Source: a virus. Taken from it: a DNA stretch of 20,074 nt. The position numbers and the translations under genes were made by a program. Location: positions 1-20,074 of the IMG/VR virus record IMGVR_UViG_3300000525_000068, one strand, 5' to 3'. The notes beneath the pieces are model-generated. The model ran no database searches and was not told the DNA's origin. It was given only the letters and a program-made list of their open reading frames with translations. Shown here piece by piece: positions 7,880 through 15,188 of this stretch (positions are counted from its first letter, which is position 1; the number at the start of each line of letters is the position of its first letter).

Positions 7880-8352
7880 AATTTTGATTTTAGAATAATA
7901 AATACTATGATGAAAATCAGCAGACCAGATAAGATTAGAATAGCTGTCCAATTTTGTTTGATTACCACCTCCTTGATGGCTTCCTGCTGAATTACTTCTT
8001 TATTTGTTTTTTGATTTTGATACCATTTCTCCATTGAACTTATGACAAGCTTCTCAACTCGTTCACAAATACACTCTGCCGTAATAGTACTATCTCGATA
8101 CTTAATGATAGTTTTAACACCATTTGAAGAATTGGATATTTCGCCTTTTTCGATGAGTTCTTGAAGCATTGCTTCAAGCTTGTTGTTGCGCTCTTCAAAT
8201 ACAGCTGTATCAAGTTTTACAACTTTCGTGTATGAAATTGAATCCCGATGATCAAGCGTTGTCTCCTTCGTCTTCTCAATGCTTTTTGAAAGCTTGCAAG
8301 AGGAAATTGACAACGCCGCAATCATGGCAACTATGAACATTAAATATCTCAT
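7873..8352 (-). CDS. Probable unimolecular spanin (lipoprotein with C-terminal membrane anchor)
   Basis: A 159-residue protein with both ends anchored. The N terminus is a lipoprotein signal (MRYLMFIVAMIAALSISSC, lipobox ISS-C19). The C terminus is a 20-residue membrane helix at about 135-155 (ILILSGLLIFIIVFIILKSK). Between them lies a polar region with coiled-coil spacing (ERNNKLEAMLQELIEKGE). An outer-membrane lipid anchor plus inner-membrane C-terminal helix is the topology of u-spanins such as phage T1 gp11, which join the two membranes at the end of lysis. It is the last gene of the lysis cassette, overlapping the small membrane protein by 4 bases. A two-piece Rz/Rz1 pair is not seen elsewhere in the window. 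Sequence homology to known spanins cannot be judged by eye. Confidence 0.7.
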   Translation of the reverse strand: MRYLMFIVAMIAALSISSCKLSKSIEKTKETTLDHRDSISYTKVVKLDTAVFEERNNKLEAMLQELIEKGEISNSSNGVKTIIKYRDSTITAECICERVEKLVISSMEKWYQNQKTNKEVIQQEAIKEVVIKQNWTAILILSGLLIFIIVFIILKSKLW

Positions 8353-8657
8353 CCTATTTTTTTACTTAATTTCTCAAGCTGTCTTGAGAGTTGTTTGATT
8401 TTGAACTCCTGCTTATCCTGAACATGATACATTTCTCGCAATTTCACACGACAATCAGATTCTTTTTTGTCAGAGCTTTCACGCTCTTTGGTCAGGTAAT
8501 CCAATAGACCTTGCGAACTTGCAAGAAGCTTCTCAGCTCCTTCAGCGAGTACTTGCGTGTCTCCACGTTTCGACTTCTGTTTCCCGCCAAGCATCCATCC
8601 TGCAGCTGTTGTTACAGCACCAATGACTCCCACGATTATTTCGTTCTCGTAATTCAT
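8349..8657 (-). CDS. Small membrane protein of the lysis cassette (holin candidate)
   Basis: This 102-residue protein has one membrane helix near the N terminus (IIVGVIGAVTTAAGWMLGG, about 7-25). A basic stretch (KQKSKRG) follows, then a long charged helix with coiled-coil spacing to the end (LTKERESSDKKESDCRVKL, then QLSRQLEKLSKK). The acidic N terminus and basic flank after the helix predict N-out, C-in, leaving the coiled coil in the cytoplasm. That argues against an inner-membrane spanin and fits a class III-like holin or another membrane regulator of lysis. It lies between the amidase and the spanin-like gene with 4-base overlaps on both sides, so it belongs to the lysis unit. The amidase lacks a signal peptide and would need such a partner. 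Confidence 0.55.
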   Translation of the reverse strand: MNYENEIIVGVIGAVTTAAGWMLGGKQKSKRGDTQVLAEGAEKLLASSQGLLDYLTKERESSDKKESDCRVKLREMYHVQDKQEFKIKQLSRQLEKLSKKIG

Positions 8658-9277
8658 CTCATCTCTAAGTATTGATTGAGAGTTTCAGCGAGCAACACTC
8701 CAGTTTGACATTGAAAATCTGAATTTCTCAAAGTGCGTACACCTTCATCGTTGGTGTGAAATTCTAATTCAATAAGAATAGCAGGGCACACTGTATCTCG
8801 CACAACTGCGAAGTTGGCTTCCTTCCCAAGGTATCCATCGCTCAAATCTGTGCGTAATGGAATTTTTGGAAAATTATTTTTGAAACCTTTCAACCACAGA
8901 TCGGCAATTATGTCCGCTTCTGTATTTCCGTAGAAAGTAAATGCTTCATGACCTCTCGCACTGGAAGATTTAGCACCATTAGAATGTATAGAGAATAGAA
9001 TTGCATCCCTATTTCGAGAAAGCTCGTTTGCTCTCTTCACACGATCATTGAGCGAGATGTCTTTCCATTCTGATGGGCACACAGTAAACTCAACTTCATA
9101 ACCGTAAATTCTGAGAGTTTCAGCCCATTCACGAGCGAAAACTCTATTCCCAACTCCTTCGTAATAAAACGAGCCATCTACCTCTATGCGAGAAGCGTTG
9201 CTTGGATTAATAGCTCTACCAGTTGAAGGATCAAACGTCCCGTGTCCTGCGTCTATTATAATCAATGGCTTTTTCAT
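8654..9277 (-). CDS. N-acetylmuramoyl-L-alanine amidase endolysin (Amidase_3)
   Basis: A 207-residue zinc amidase that cuts the bond between N-acetylmuramic acid and the stem peptide. Zinc ligands are visible as H12 in IIIDAGHG, E40 in YYEGVGN and H98 in ILFSIHSNG. The catalytic glutamate is E170 in AILIELEFHTN, where the usual E-x-G-F reads E-L-E-F. The protein is a single catalytic domain with no cell-wall-binding module and no signal peptide, so export to the periplasm probably depends on the membrane protein encoded next. It ends in ATGA overlapping that gene. Its place between the capsid gene and the tail genes, instead of ahead of the head genes as in Mu, is a notable difference in layout. 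Family assignment is firm. Confidence 0.93.
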   Translation of the reverse strand: MKKPLIIIDAGHGTFDPSTGRAINPSNASRIEVDGSFYYEGVGNRVFAREWAETLRIYGYEVEFTVCPSEWKDISLNDRVKRANELSRNRDAILFSIHSNGAKSSSARGHEAFTFYGNTEADIIADLWLKGFKNNFPKIPLRTDLSDGYLGKEANFAVVRDTVCPAILIELEFHTNDEGVRTLRNSDFQCQTGVLLAETLNQYLEMR

Positions 9278-9312
9278 GGCTCGTTCTTCTCTCTCTGGGT
9301 TGGGTTATAATA

Positions 9313-10323
9313 CTATACTGCTGGCGAATAGATCGCTGCAATTCCTTTCCCTCTGATAGGCTTAGATAAACCTCTCATTTGGAATCCGACTTTATCACCA
9401 CGTACATCTACATCTCGTAGGTTTGCAAATAAATCCAGAGTTCCTTGCGCTCGCATCACTTCATTCTTATGGAATGCGAAAGAAGCTCTCACATCAGTTG
9501 AAGCTGCAGCAGCTGCTTGCCAAGCAACCTTAGCGTCAGTAGTCTTATTATATCTCGGAAGTCTTTTGTCTGCTAAGAAGTATAACTTGAATCCTAACAA
9601 CATGCGCTTATCAAGTACTTTGTTAAATCTGTCTACATCTTCATTTTCCAAATCTTCTTGATGCTGGCTTGAAAGAATCAATATTCTACCCTCTTCAGGA
9701 ATCTCTGAATTATTGAATGCAGTTCTCAATTTTACGATGTCAGCATACAACAGTCGTTTATTTCCATTTCCGTTATTTCCACCAGTAGTTTTGATTATTG
9801 GCGTGTTTGCCGTATTTGTAGCAGGCACTAAATTAAACGCTGCACGTTCCATGAAGAACATTCTTAAGGAATTCTTATGGCCATCTGCAATAGATTTCAT
9901 TTTATCATAAGCTAATTCTGCTTTTTCCATTGCTGTCAATAAAGTTGTCTCCGTGTCATAGGTCTCTAAAGCCAAAGCAATAGCTGTATCAGTTCTTTCA
10001 GCTACAGCAATGGGATAACTTGTGTTATTAAGCAATACTGCAGGGTCATCTCCCGCCTCTGCGAGGTTAATTGTGTTATTGTCCACAAATGGCGACATAT
10101 CACGCATTTCACTCAAGAACATGTCATCAGCATAGAAATCTTCAATGATTTCATCTAACCAAACTTCCTTATTCAATCCTGCATAAGCAGCACCTTTAAT
10201 TGTTGGGGTAAGAGCCGATAAGGCTATTAGTCCAGCACCTGCTGCTAGAACTGGGAGACCTGTTAATAAGGTCACTGTGAACGCCATTAAGGCGATCGGA
10301 ATAAATCCAAATATCTTTTTCAT
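9313..10323 (-). CDS. Major capsid protein (HK97-fold type) with hydrophobic N terminus
   Basis: A 336-residue protein directly after the protease/scaffold gene, as expected for the major capsid protein. I place the start at ATG 10323, since the codon before it (10326) is GTG. From about residue 45 (AYAGLNKEVWLDEIIEDFYAD) the sequence follows Bacteroidota phage capsid proteins: an N-arm, a long helix with ETTLLTAMEKAELAYDKM, a loop region, and a P-domain-like segment RILILSSQHQEDLENEDV. The C-terminal part (ASFAFHKNEVMRAQGTLDLF) resembles the final capsid strands. Residues 4-41 are almost wholly hydrophobic (IPIALMAFTVTLLTGLPVLA), like a signal peptide or two membrane helices, which is unusual for a shell protein. 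It may be removed by the prohead protease or used at the inner membrane. Confidence 0.8.
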   Translation of the reverse strand: MKKIFGFIPIALMAFTVTLLTGLPVLAAGAGLIALSALTPTIKGAAYAGLNKEVWLDEIIEDFYADDMFLSEMRDMSPFVDNNTINLAEAGDDPAVLLNNTSYPIAVAERTDTAIALALETYDTETTLLTAMEKAELAYDKMKSIADGHKNSLRMFFMERAAFNLVPATNTANTPIIKTTGGNNGNGNKRLLYADIVKLRTAFNNSEIPEEGRILILSSQHQEDLENEDVDRFNKVLDKRMLLGFKLYFLADKRLPRYNKTTDAKVAWQAAAAASTDVRASFAFHKNEVMRAQGTLDLFANLRDVDVRGDKVGFQMRGLSKPIRGKGIAAIYSPAV

Positions 10324-10329
10324 CACTTA

Positions 10330-10788
10330 TTAATTTGAGTTTTTAACAACTTGAGCGTAACGGTCAGGATCATTGTCCTTCATCGCTAACAGCCCTGAAT
10401 AATCTTTCTTTTTCCAATCACGGAATGACCATGCGTCACGGCCATCAGCGTTTGGTATTGTTGGCTTTCCACCTCCTGCAATTGCAGTTAGGTTTTCTTT
10501 GCCTGGCATACCATCAATTGTCTCAGTAGCCAATTGAATGTCATACTCAGCCAACTTTGTGATGCGCTCTTCATTCTTAGCGGTCACTTTGCCTGATTTC
10601 TTTCCTGATGCAATTAAATCTGTAACTGCTTTCTGTTGCGCATCTTTCTGCGCTTTCTCCATGCTTGTGACCTTCGCCTCTAACACTTCGTTTCTAGCAA
10701 TAACAATTTCAACGGCAGCAGTAATTTGATCGTCTTTTGCCTCGGATTCTAATCCAAGAGCGACAATCGTCTTTGCGTTTAACTTCAT
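10330..10788 (-). CDS. Nested scaffold protein from an internal start in the protease gene
   Basis: M219 of the protease frame begins a 152-residue protein (MKLNAKTIVALGLESEAKDD). It follows a polar, Pro/Asn-rich linker (EEKPQNSNTPKTNNM), as expected at a domain border. The bases ahead of the ATG are AT-rich and unstructured (CCCCCAAAACAAATAAC), the usual form of a Bacteroidota start. Lambda Nu3 is made in the same way from within the C protease gene. The separate product would supply scaffold in excess of protease. It is inferred; no direct evidence of initiation exists. Confidence 0.5.
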   Translation of the reverse strand: MKLNAKTIVALGLESEAKDDQITAAVEIVIARNEVLEAKVTSMEKAQKDAQQKAVTDLIASGKKSGKVTAKNEERITKLAEYDIQLATETIDGMPGKENLTAIAGGGKPTIPNADGRDAWSFRDWKKKDYSGLLAMKDNDPDRYAQVVKNSN

Positions 10789-11442
10789 GTTATTTGTTTT
10801 GGGGGTATTACTATTTTGGGGCTTCTCCTCTGCTTGGAAGAAACGTGATTTTAGGTCTTCGTCTGATGCGAAGTTTTCCATACATGCGGCAATATTTGCC
10901 ATGTCATGGTAGGCGTTGATATCTTCATCAGAAAGTGTAGGATCAACAACTTCATCAACGATGTTGTCCGTTAACGCCATATCTGAAGAAAACCAATTAT
11001 CTCCTTCTAACCATGCTTTCAAATCTTCCTCTGTCTTGGACGTTCGTTTCATATAGTATGCTGTGAATTGAGATTCTAAAATTCTGAGCACCTTTGCGTA
11101 CTTCTCCATTTCAATGGCTGTACCTTCAACTGATCCAGATGGTGCGTGAATCATGATCCAACCATTATCTGCAATCTTGATTTTGTTAGCGGCCAACATT
11201 ATAATAGTCGCCATACTTGCAGCAATGCCATCTATCACAATTGTTAAGTCACCTTTAAATGCTCTTAAAGTGTTATAGATTAGATTTCCATCGAACACTG
11301 AGCCTCCTGGTGAATGCATGTGAATAGTTGCGGATTTCCTGCCTTTCAAAAAAGCAGAAAGTTGACTAGTGATGTACTGGCCATCTCCACCCCATATTCT
11401 TCCATATAATTTTGCGGTGTCTCCGCTTGAATTGAATATCAT
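10330..11442 (-). CDS. ClpP-like prohead protease fused to a scaffold domain
   Basis: A 370-residue protein. Residues 1-170 form a ClpP/SppA-like protease: the oxyanion loop HSPGGSVFDG at 43-52, the nucleophile S76 in IDGIAASMATII, and the base H99 in GWIMIHAPSG. The third residue is probably an aspartate in the NWFSSDMALTDNIVDEV segment near 150-165. Residues about 219-370 are helical and charged (KVTSMEKAQKDAQQKAVTDL), as expected of a scaffold that is digested during head maturation. It ends six bases before the capsid ATG. It is the first gene of the minus-strand late operon and faces the divergent control region. An in-frame ATG at 10788 can produce the scaffold alone. Confidence 0.88.
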   Translation of the reverse strand: MIFNSSGDTAKLYGRIWGGDGQYITSQLSAFLKGRKSATIHMHSPGGSVFDGNLIYNTLRAFKGDLTIVIDGIAASMATIIMLAANKIKIADNGWIMIHAPSGSVEGTAIEMEKYAKVLRILESQFTAYYMKRTSKTEEDLKAWLEGDNWFSSDMALTDNIVDEVVDPTLSDEDINAYHDMANIAACMENFASDEDLKSRFFQAEEKPQNSNTPKTNNMKLNAKTIVALGLESEAKDDQITAAVEIVIARNEVLEAKVTSMEKAQKDAQQKAVTDLIASGKKSGKVTAKNEERITKLAEYDIQLATETIDGMPGKENLTAIAGGGKPTIPNADGRDAWSFRDWKKKDYSGLLAMKDNDPDRYAQVVKNSN

Positions 11443-11599
11443 ATTTCCATTTCGTTTGAGACAAATTTGGGGGCTTTTTTATCATTAAAAAAACGGCAAA
11501 AAAACAACGGTAAACCCACTGTAGCATATTGGTTTCAGCCGAATACCATTATAAATAAGATGCTTTTTTATAGGTCATTTAATAACGAATTTTGGACTT
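11443..11599. promoter_or_regulatory. Divergent late control region between the two structural operons
   Basis: These 157 bases separate the minus-strand head/lysis/tail operon from the plus-strand terminase/portal operon, so two outward promoters are expected. No full TTTG-N19-TAnnTTTG match was found in either direction. The best plus-strand candidate is GAATTTTG at 11587-11594, with one mismatch in the -7 box and TTTT about 19 bases upstream; it would give an almost leaderless terminase message. Poly-A and poly-T runs (11475-11507) and the dyad-like GGTTTCAGCCGAATACC (11531-11547) could bind a phage late activator. Weak core promoters with activator control would explain the pattern, but this is inference. 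Confidence 0.5.
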
Positions 11600-12034
11600 A
11601 TGAAGATGGCTGAAAAGAAACAACTCGCACAGAGTTTATATGTGAAATCGGATTTTACACGAAAGCAAATTGCAGAGCAGGTTGGGGTTACGGAGAAAAC
11701 CTTGAGGGGTTGGATAACTGATGGAGAGTGGGATACAATGAAGGATGCGCTTCAAGTAACTCGTCCGCAATTATTGATTGAAGCTTATTCTCAATTAAAA
11801 GCCGTTAACACAAAGATTCGTGATGATTTTGGAAACGTGCCTAACAAAGAATTGAGCGATGCTAAAGGTGTATTGCGTAAGGAAATAGAGATTCTATCTA
11901 ACCAACCAATTCACAAATACATTGAAGTATTTGAAGACTTTATTCAATTCTTATCTAAGAACGATCCAAAGGAGCTTTCAAAATGGGCATCCTTGTCTCA
12001 GCTGTTTATTAACGAAATTGTAAAAGAGCGATAA
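11600..12034 (+). CDS. Terminase small subunit-like HTH protein
   Basis: A 144-residue protein placed just before the large terminase. Residues about 20-44 (TRKQIAEQVGVTEKTLRGWI) form a helix-turn-helix with the spacing of Mu-type small terminases and transposase-like DNA-binding domains. The remaining residues are helical and charged (for example LSDAKGVLRKEIEIL), suggesting the oligomer-forming part. Small subunits bind the phage pac region and load DNA into the motor. An ATG at 11606 is an alternative start, shortening the protein by two residues. The stop codon directly abuts the large-subunit ATG (TAAATG), so the two are coupled. Confidence 0.78.
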   Translation: MKMAEKKQLAQSLYVKSDFTRKQIAEQVGVTEKTLRGWITDGEWDTMKDALQVTRPQLLIEAYSQLKAVNTKIRDDFGNVPNKELSDAKGVLRKEIEILSNQPIHKYIEVFEDFIQFLSKNDPKELSKWASLSQLFINEIVKER

Positions 12035-13558
12035 ATGGCAGGACCACACATACAGAAAGACAAGCAAGCTCAGAAAAGATACGAAGAACTTTGTAGAAGG
12101 ATTTCTGAAAGTACAGGGTTTGATCACTTTGAAAGCATTCAGAATAAAGCGGAGAGAATCAAAGGATTTAAGGGTGATTTTAAGCGATTTGTTGAATATT
12201 ACTTTCCACACTATGGCGATTCTGAAACCCCTGAATTTCACGTGCGCATTGCTAGACGAGTAAAAAGGTCTAAGACTTACAAAGCTTGGTTGAAGTGGGC
12301 ACGTGGACATGCGAAATCTGTAGTGGCTACTGTACTACTGCCATTATGGTTGTGGATTAATGATGACATTAAATTCTTAGTTGTAATTGGACAAAACGAA
12401 GACAAGGCAAAGATACTCCTTGGAGATTTACAAGCTGAATTTGAGAACAATCAAAGGATAATTAATGACTTTGGAAAACAACAACAACTCGGAAGTTGGG
12501 AAGATGGATTTTTCACAACTAAATCAGGATTCAAAGCCAAAGCACTTGGAATGGGTCAAGAACCTCGTGGATTACGTGTTGGTGCTGATAGGCCTGATAT
12601 GATTGTTGCAGATGATTGGGAAACCAAAGACACCGCTAAGAATGCAGCGAGACAGAAAGAGTATGCTGAATGGTTCTTGCGTTCTGTTATTCCTACAATG
12701 GATGATAAGAATAGACGTGTGTTGATTGCTCAAAACAAGTTTCATCCTCAAATGATATTTGACCTTGTTGTTGATGGCAACGATGAATGGAAAGAAGACA
12801 GAGTTGATGCTTATGATGCTGTAACCTACGAACCAATTTGGAAAGATAAGTATGATCCTGAATTCTTCAAACTGCAGGAGAAAACAATGGGAACTATTCG
12901 AGCGTTGGCAGAATACAACAACACACCGCACATTGAAGGTACAATGTTTAAGGACGAATATATTCAATTTGCGAAGATTCCACGCATAGATCACTTTGAT
13001 GCTATTTTAGGCACTTGGGATGTTGCTTATGGCGGAACGAAAACAAGTGATTTCAATGCCATCCGTATTTGGGGCTTGAAAGACAATGTGAAGTACCTGA
13101 TTGATTGCTATGTGAAGCAATCTGTAGTTCGTGAAGCTGTGCAATGGATTAAGGATTTCCAGTCGAGACTTCCACGAGGTGTGAAAGTTCAAGTTGGGTT
13201 TGAAGCACAATTTTGGAACGAGGCAATATTTGACGCCATTCAAGAAGTTGAAAAGGAGGCAGGTTTCCGTTTGAATCTAATTAAAATGGAGCGCAGACGA
13301 GGCAATAAGTATGATGCTATGTGTGAGATGCTTCCCGATTATCAAAACGGAAGAGTATTCTACAACCGACAATTGAAAGGGCACAACGACACGCAGACAG
13401 GAATTGCACAATTGAAAGGAATTGAGCCGGGTTACAAATCAAAAGACGATGCTCCAGATGCAGACAAATATGCTTTCGATGAATTGGACAGATACAAAGG
13501 ATCTTCTTTTCATTCGGGTGGAAGATTAGGAGGATCACGTACATCACGTAAATACTAA
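12035..13558 (+). CDS. terL: Terminase large subunit (packaging ATPase/nuclease)
   Basis: A 507-residue protein that powers DNA entry into the prohead and cuts it at each headful. The N-terminal ATPase has a Walker A-like loop WARGHAKS at about 88-95 and a Walker B with catalytic acidic pair MIVADDWE at about 189-196. The C-terminal nuclease of RNase H fold shows acidic residues in the expected order: D328 (GTWDVAYGG), E389 (VGFEAQFW) and an aspartate in DAPDADKYAFDEL near 471-483. The segment between them is of normal length, and no domain is missing. The C terminus is Gly/Ser/Arg-rich (GGRLGGSRTSRKY), probably a portal-contact tail. It is followed within five bases by the gp36-like gene, in the usual Mu-like order. 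Confidence is high. Confidence 0.95.
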   Translation: MAGPHIQKDKQAQKRYEELCRRISESTGFDHFESIQNKAERIKGFKGDFKRFVEYYFPHYGDSETPEFHVRIARRVKRSKTYKAWLKWARGHAKSVVATVLLPLWLWINDDIKFLVVIGQNEDKAKILLGDLQAEFENNQRIINDFGKQQQLGSWEDGFFTTKSGFKAKALGMGQEPRGLRVGADRPDMIVADDWETKDTAKNAARQKEYAEWFLRSVIPTMDDKNRRVLIAQNKFHPQMIFDLVVDGNDEWKEDRVDAYDAVTYEPIWKDKYDPEFFKLQEKTMGTIRALAEYNNTPHIEGTMFKDEYIQFAKIPRIDHFDAILGTWDVAYGGTKTSDFNAIRIWGLKDNVKYLIDCYVKQSVVREAVQWIKDFQSRLPRGVKVQVGFEAQFWNEAIFDAIQEVEKEAGFRLNLIKMERRRGNKYDAMCEMLPDYQNGRVFYNRQLKGHNDTQTGIAQLKGIEPGYKSKDDAPDADKYAFDELDRYKGSSFHSGGRLGGSRTSRKY

Positions 13559-13563
13559 ATATT

Positions 13564-13986
13564 ATGATATTAACATTAGGAGATTACTCCAAAATCATTG
13601 ACAGCGAAGAGTTGGAAGATGTTGTTGGTGATTTAAGTATGGCAGGTTGGGAATTGCTTCAAGATTTGGAAGGTGATGCAATTGACGAAATGAAAGGTTA
13701 CTTGGCGGTCCGTTACGATGCAGAGAAGTCTCTTGACGACGCAGAGAATGCTAGTATCGGAGTTCTTAAGAGAAAGCTTGTCGATATGATTCTCTATGAT
13801 GCATTTGCGCTTATTGTTCCAAATAACATTCCTGAGCTTCGCACAACTCGTAGAGACAATGCAATTGAATATCTTGAGAAGATTGCAGACGGTTTTATTA
13901 ATCCAGCATTTCCAATACTAGAAGATGAAGCAACAACGCCTTTGCGCTTTGGTTCTGAACTTCCTAAATCTGATAATTACTTTTAA
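13564..13986 (+). CDS. Mu gp36-like head-tail connector protein (DUF1320-like)
   Basis: A 140-residue, mainly helical protein with the size and gene place of the Mu gp36/DUF1320 family, which acts at the head-tail connector. Its middle holds DAIDEMKGYLAVRYDAEKSL and KRKLVDMILYDAFALIVP, and its end has RRDNAIEYLEKIADGFINP. The YL-x-x-RYDA element and the R-R-D-N-A-x-x-Y-L-E helix are typical of this family. In Mu gp36 lies with the tail genes; here it lies between terminase and portal, as in several Bacteroidota prophages. The start ATG-ATA is preceded by TAAATATT with no Shine-Dalgarno site. The portal ATG follows the stop by 2 bases. Confidence 0.8.
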   Translation: MILTLGDYSKIIDSEELEDVVGDLSMAGWELLQDLEGDAIDEMKGYLAVRYDAEKSLDDAENASIGVLKRKLVDMILYDAFALIVPNNIPELRTTRRDNAIEYLEKIADGFINPAFPILEDEATTPLRFGSELPKSDNYF

Positions 13987-13988
13987 TA

Positions 13989-15188
13989 ATGGCAGAAAAT
14001 AAACAAGCATTAACGAAACGTCCTAACAAGGTACTGGACACAATTATAAGAACATCAACAGCACGAGCTCGTCGCCAAATTGGAGATTGGACAACTGCAT
14101 TGCGTTCGGCTGAAAATGTTGAGAATCCTAACCGTTCAAGGTTATACGGAATTTACAACGACATCATGATTGATGCGCACTTATCTGCAGAGATCAACAA
14201 ACGAATGAACTCCTTATTGGAGAGTAGTTTTGATTTGATGGATGAAAATGGCGTGCCAAATCCCGAAGCTACAGCAATGCTGAACAAAGGATGGTTTACG
14301 AAATTACTGCAGTATGCTTGGGAATCTCGCATGTGGGGCTATTCATTGGTAGAAATAACAGATTTAACTGCTGAAGGTAGAATTGGAGATGTGAATTTGG
14401 TTAACCGTTGGCACGTGATTCCTGAGAAAGGAATTGTCATTAAGAAGATTGGTGACGAGAGTGGAGAGGATTATAAAGAGAATCCAAAATACACGCCTTG
14501 GCTTTTTGAGATTGGTGACGACTATGATCTAGGGTTGCTTAATAAAACTGTGCCGCATGTTCTTTACAAAAGATTTGCTCAAGCTTCATTTAGTGAATTT
14601 ACGGAGATATTCGGAGTGCCGCCAAGATACGTTAAGACACCCAGTAGAGATGCTGAACATTTGAATAAGTTAGAAATCATGTTGAGAGACATGGGTACTT
14701 CTACTTATGGAGTATTTGGAACGGATGAAGTGTTCGATACTATGGAAGTACCAAATTCTGATGGATCACTGTATAAGAATTTGATTAACATCGCAGCCAA
14801 CGAGATTTCAAAACTATTGAACGGCTCTGTAATTGGAGAGCAATCTGAAGGAGGTTCAAAAGCCAAAGAGCAAGTAGGAATGGATTTGTCGCAGCAGATT
14901 TGGAATGGTGACAAAACATGGATGGAGCGCATCATTAATGAGGAGTGGTTGCCTAAGATGATTGAAATGGGATATCAATTTGTAAATCTTCATTTCGAAT
15001 TTAACCGAGAAAAGAACCTGCAGGCAGAGTGGAAGATTGTAAGTGGAATTCTTACGCACTTCACCGTTGATCCTGAATACATTCAAGACACATTTGGTGT
15101 TCCTGTTTTGGAGCAGAAAATGGATGCAGTTACACCTGCAGAAAATAGCGGTGCTAAAGCTTTAGGTTCGGGGTCTTTTTTCGACTAA
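13989..15188 (+). CDS. Portal protein (Mu gp29/DUF935-like)
   Basis: A 399-residue protein with the features of Mu gp29-type portals. The N terminus contains RSRLYGIYNDIMIDAHLSAE then KRMNSLLESSFDL, matching the family's 'x-Y-x-D-M-x-x-D-x-H-L-x-x-x-x-x-K-R' opening (a helix followed by a tail-proximal strand). The middle has WGYSLVEITDL and PHVLYKRFAQASFSEFTEIFGVPPRY, typical DUF935 segments. The C-terminal end has IVSGILTHFTVDPEYIQDTFGVPV. Portals form the 12-fold ring through which DNA enters and leaves the head. The last codons are GGG TCT TTT TTC GAC TAA: a slippery T TTT TTC heptamer lies two codons before the stop and a hairpin lies directly after it, so a fraction of ribosomes may continue into the MuF frame. 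Confidence 0.9.
   Translation: MAENKQALTKRPNKVLDTIIRTSTARARRQIGDWTTALRSAENVENPNRSRLYGIYNDIMIDAHLSAEINKRMNSLLESSFDLMDENGVPNPEATAMLNKGWFTKLLQYAWESRMWGYSLVEITDLTAEGRIGDVNLVNRWHVIPEKGIVIKKIGDESGEDYKENPKYTPWLFEIGDDYDLGLLNKTVPHVLYKRFAQASFSEFTEIFGVPPRYVKTPSRDAEHLNKLEIMLRDMGTSTYGVFGTDEVFDTMEVPNSDGSLYKNLINIAANEISKLLNGSVIGEQSEGGSKAKEQVGMDLSQQIWNGDKTWMERIINEEWLPKMIEMGYQFVNLHFEFNREKNLQAEWKIVSGILTHFTVDPEYIQDTFGVPVLEQKMDAVTPAENSGAKALGSGSFFD

Noticed and set aside
7880-7951. N-terminal extension of the FluMu-type protein (start at 7951)
   Set aside because: It would overlap the spanin-like gene by 79 bases. The ATG at 7879 gives a 7-base overlap like other junctions here.
12572-13547. Long minus-strand frames opposite the terminase large subunit
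   Set aside because: They are antisense shadows of a gene with clear ATPase and nuclease motifs, and their translations show no protein-like pattern.
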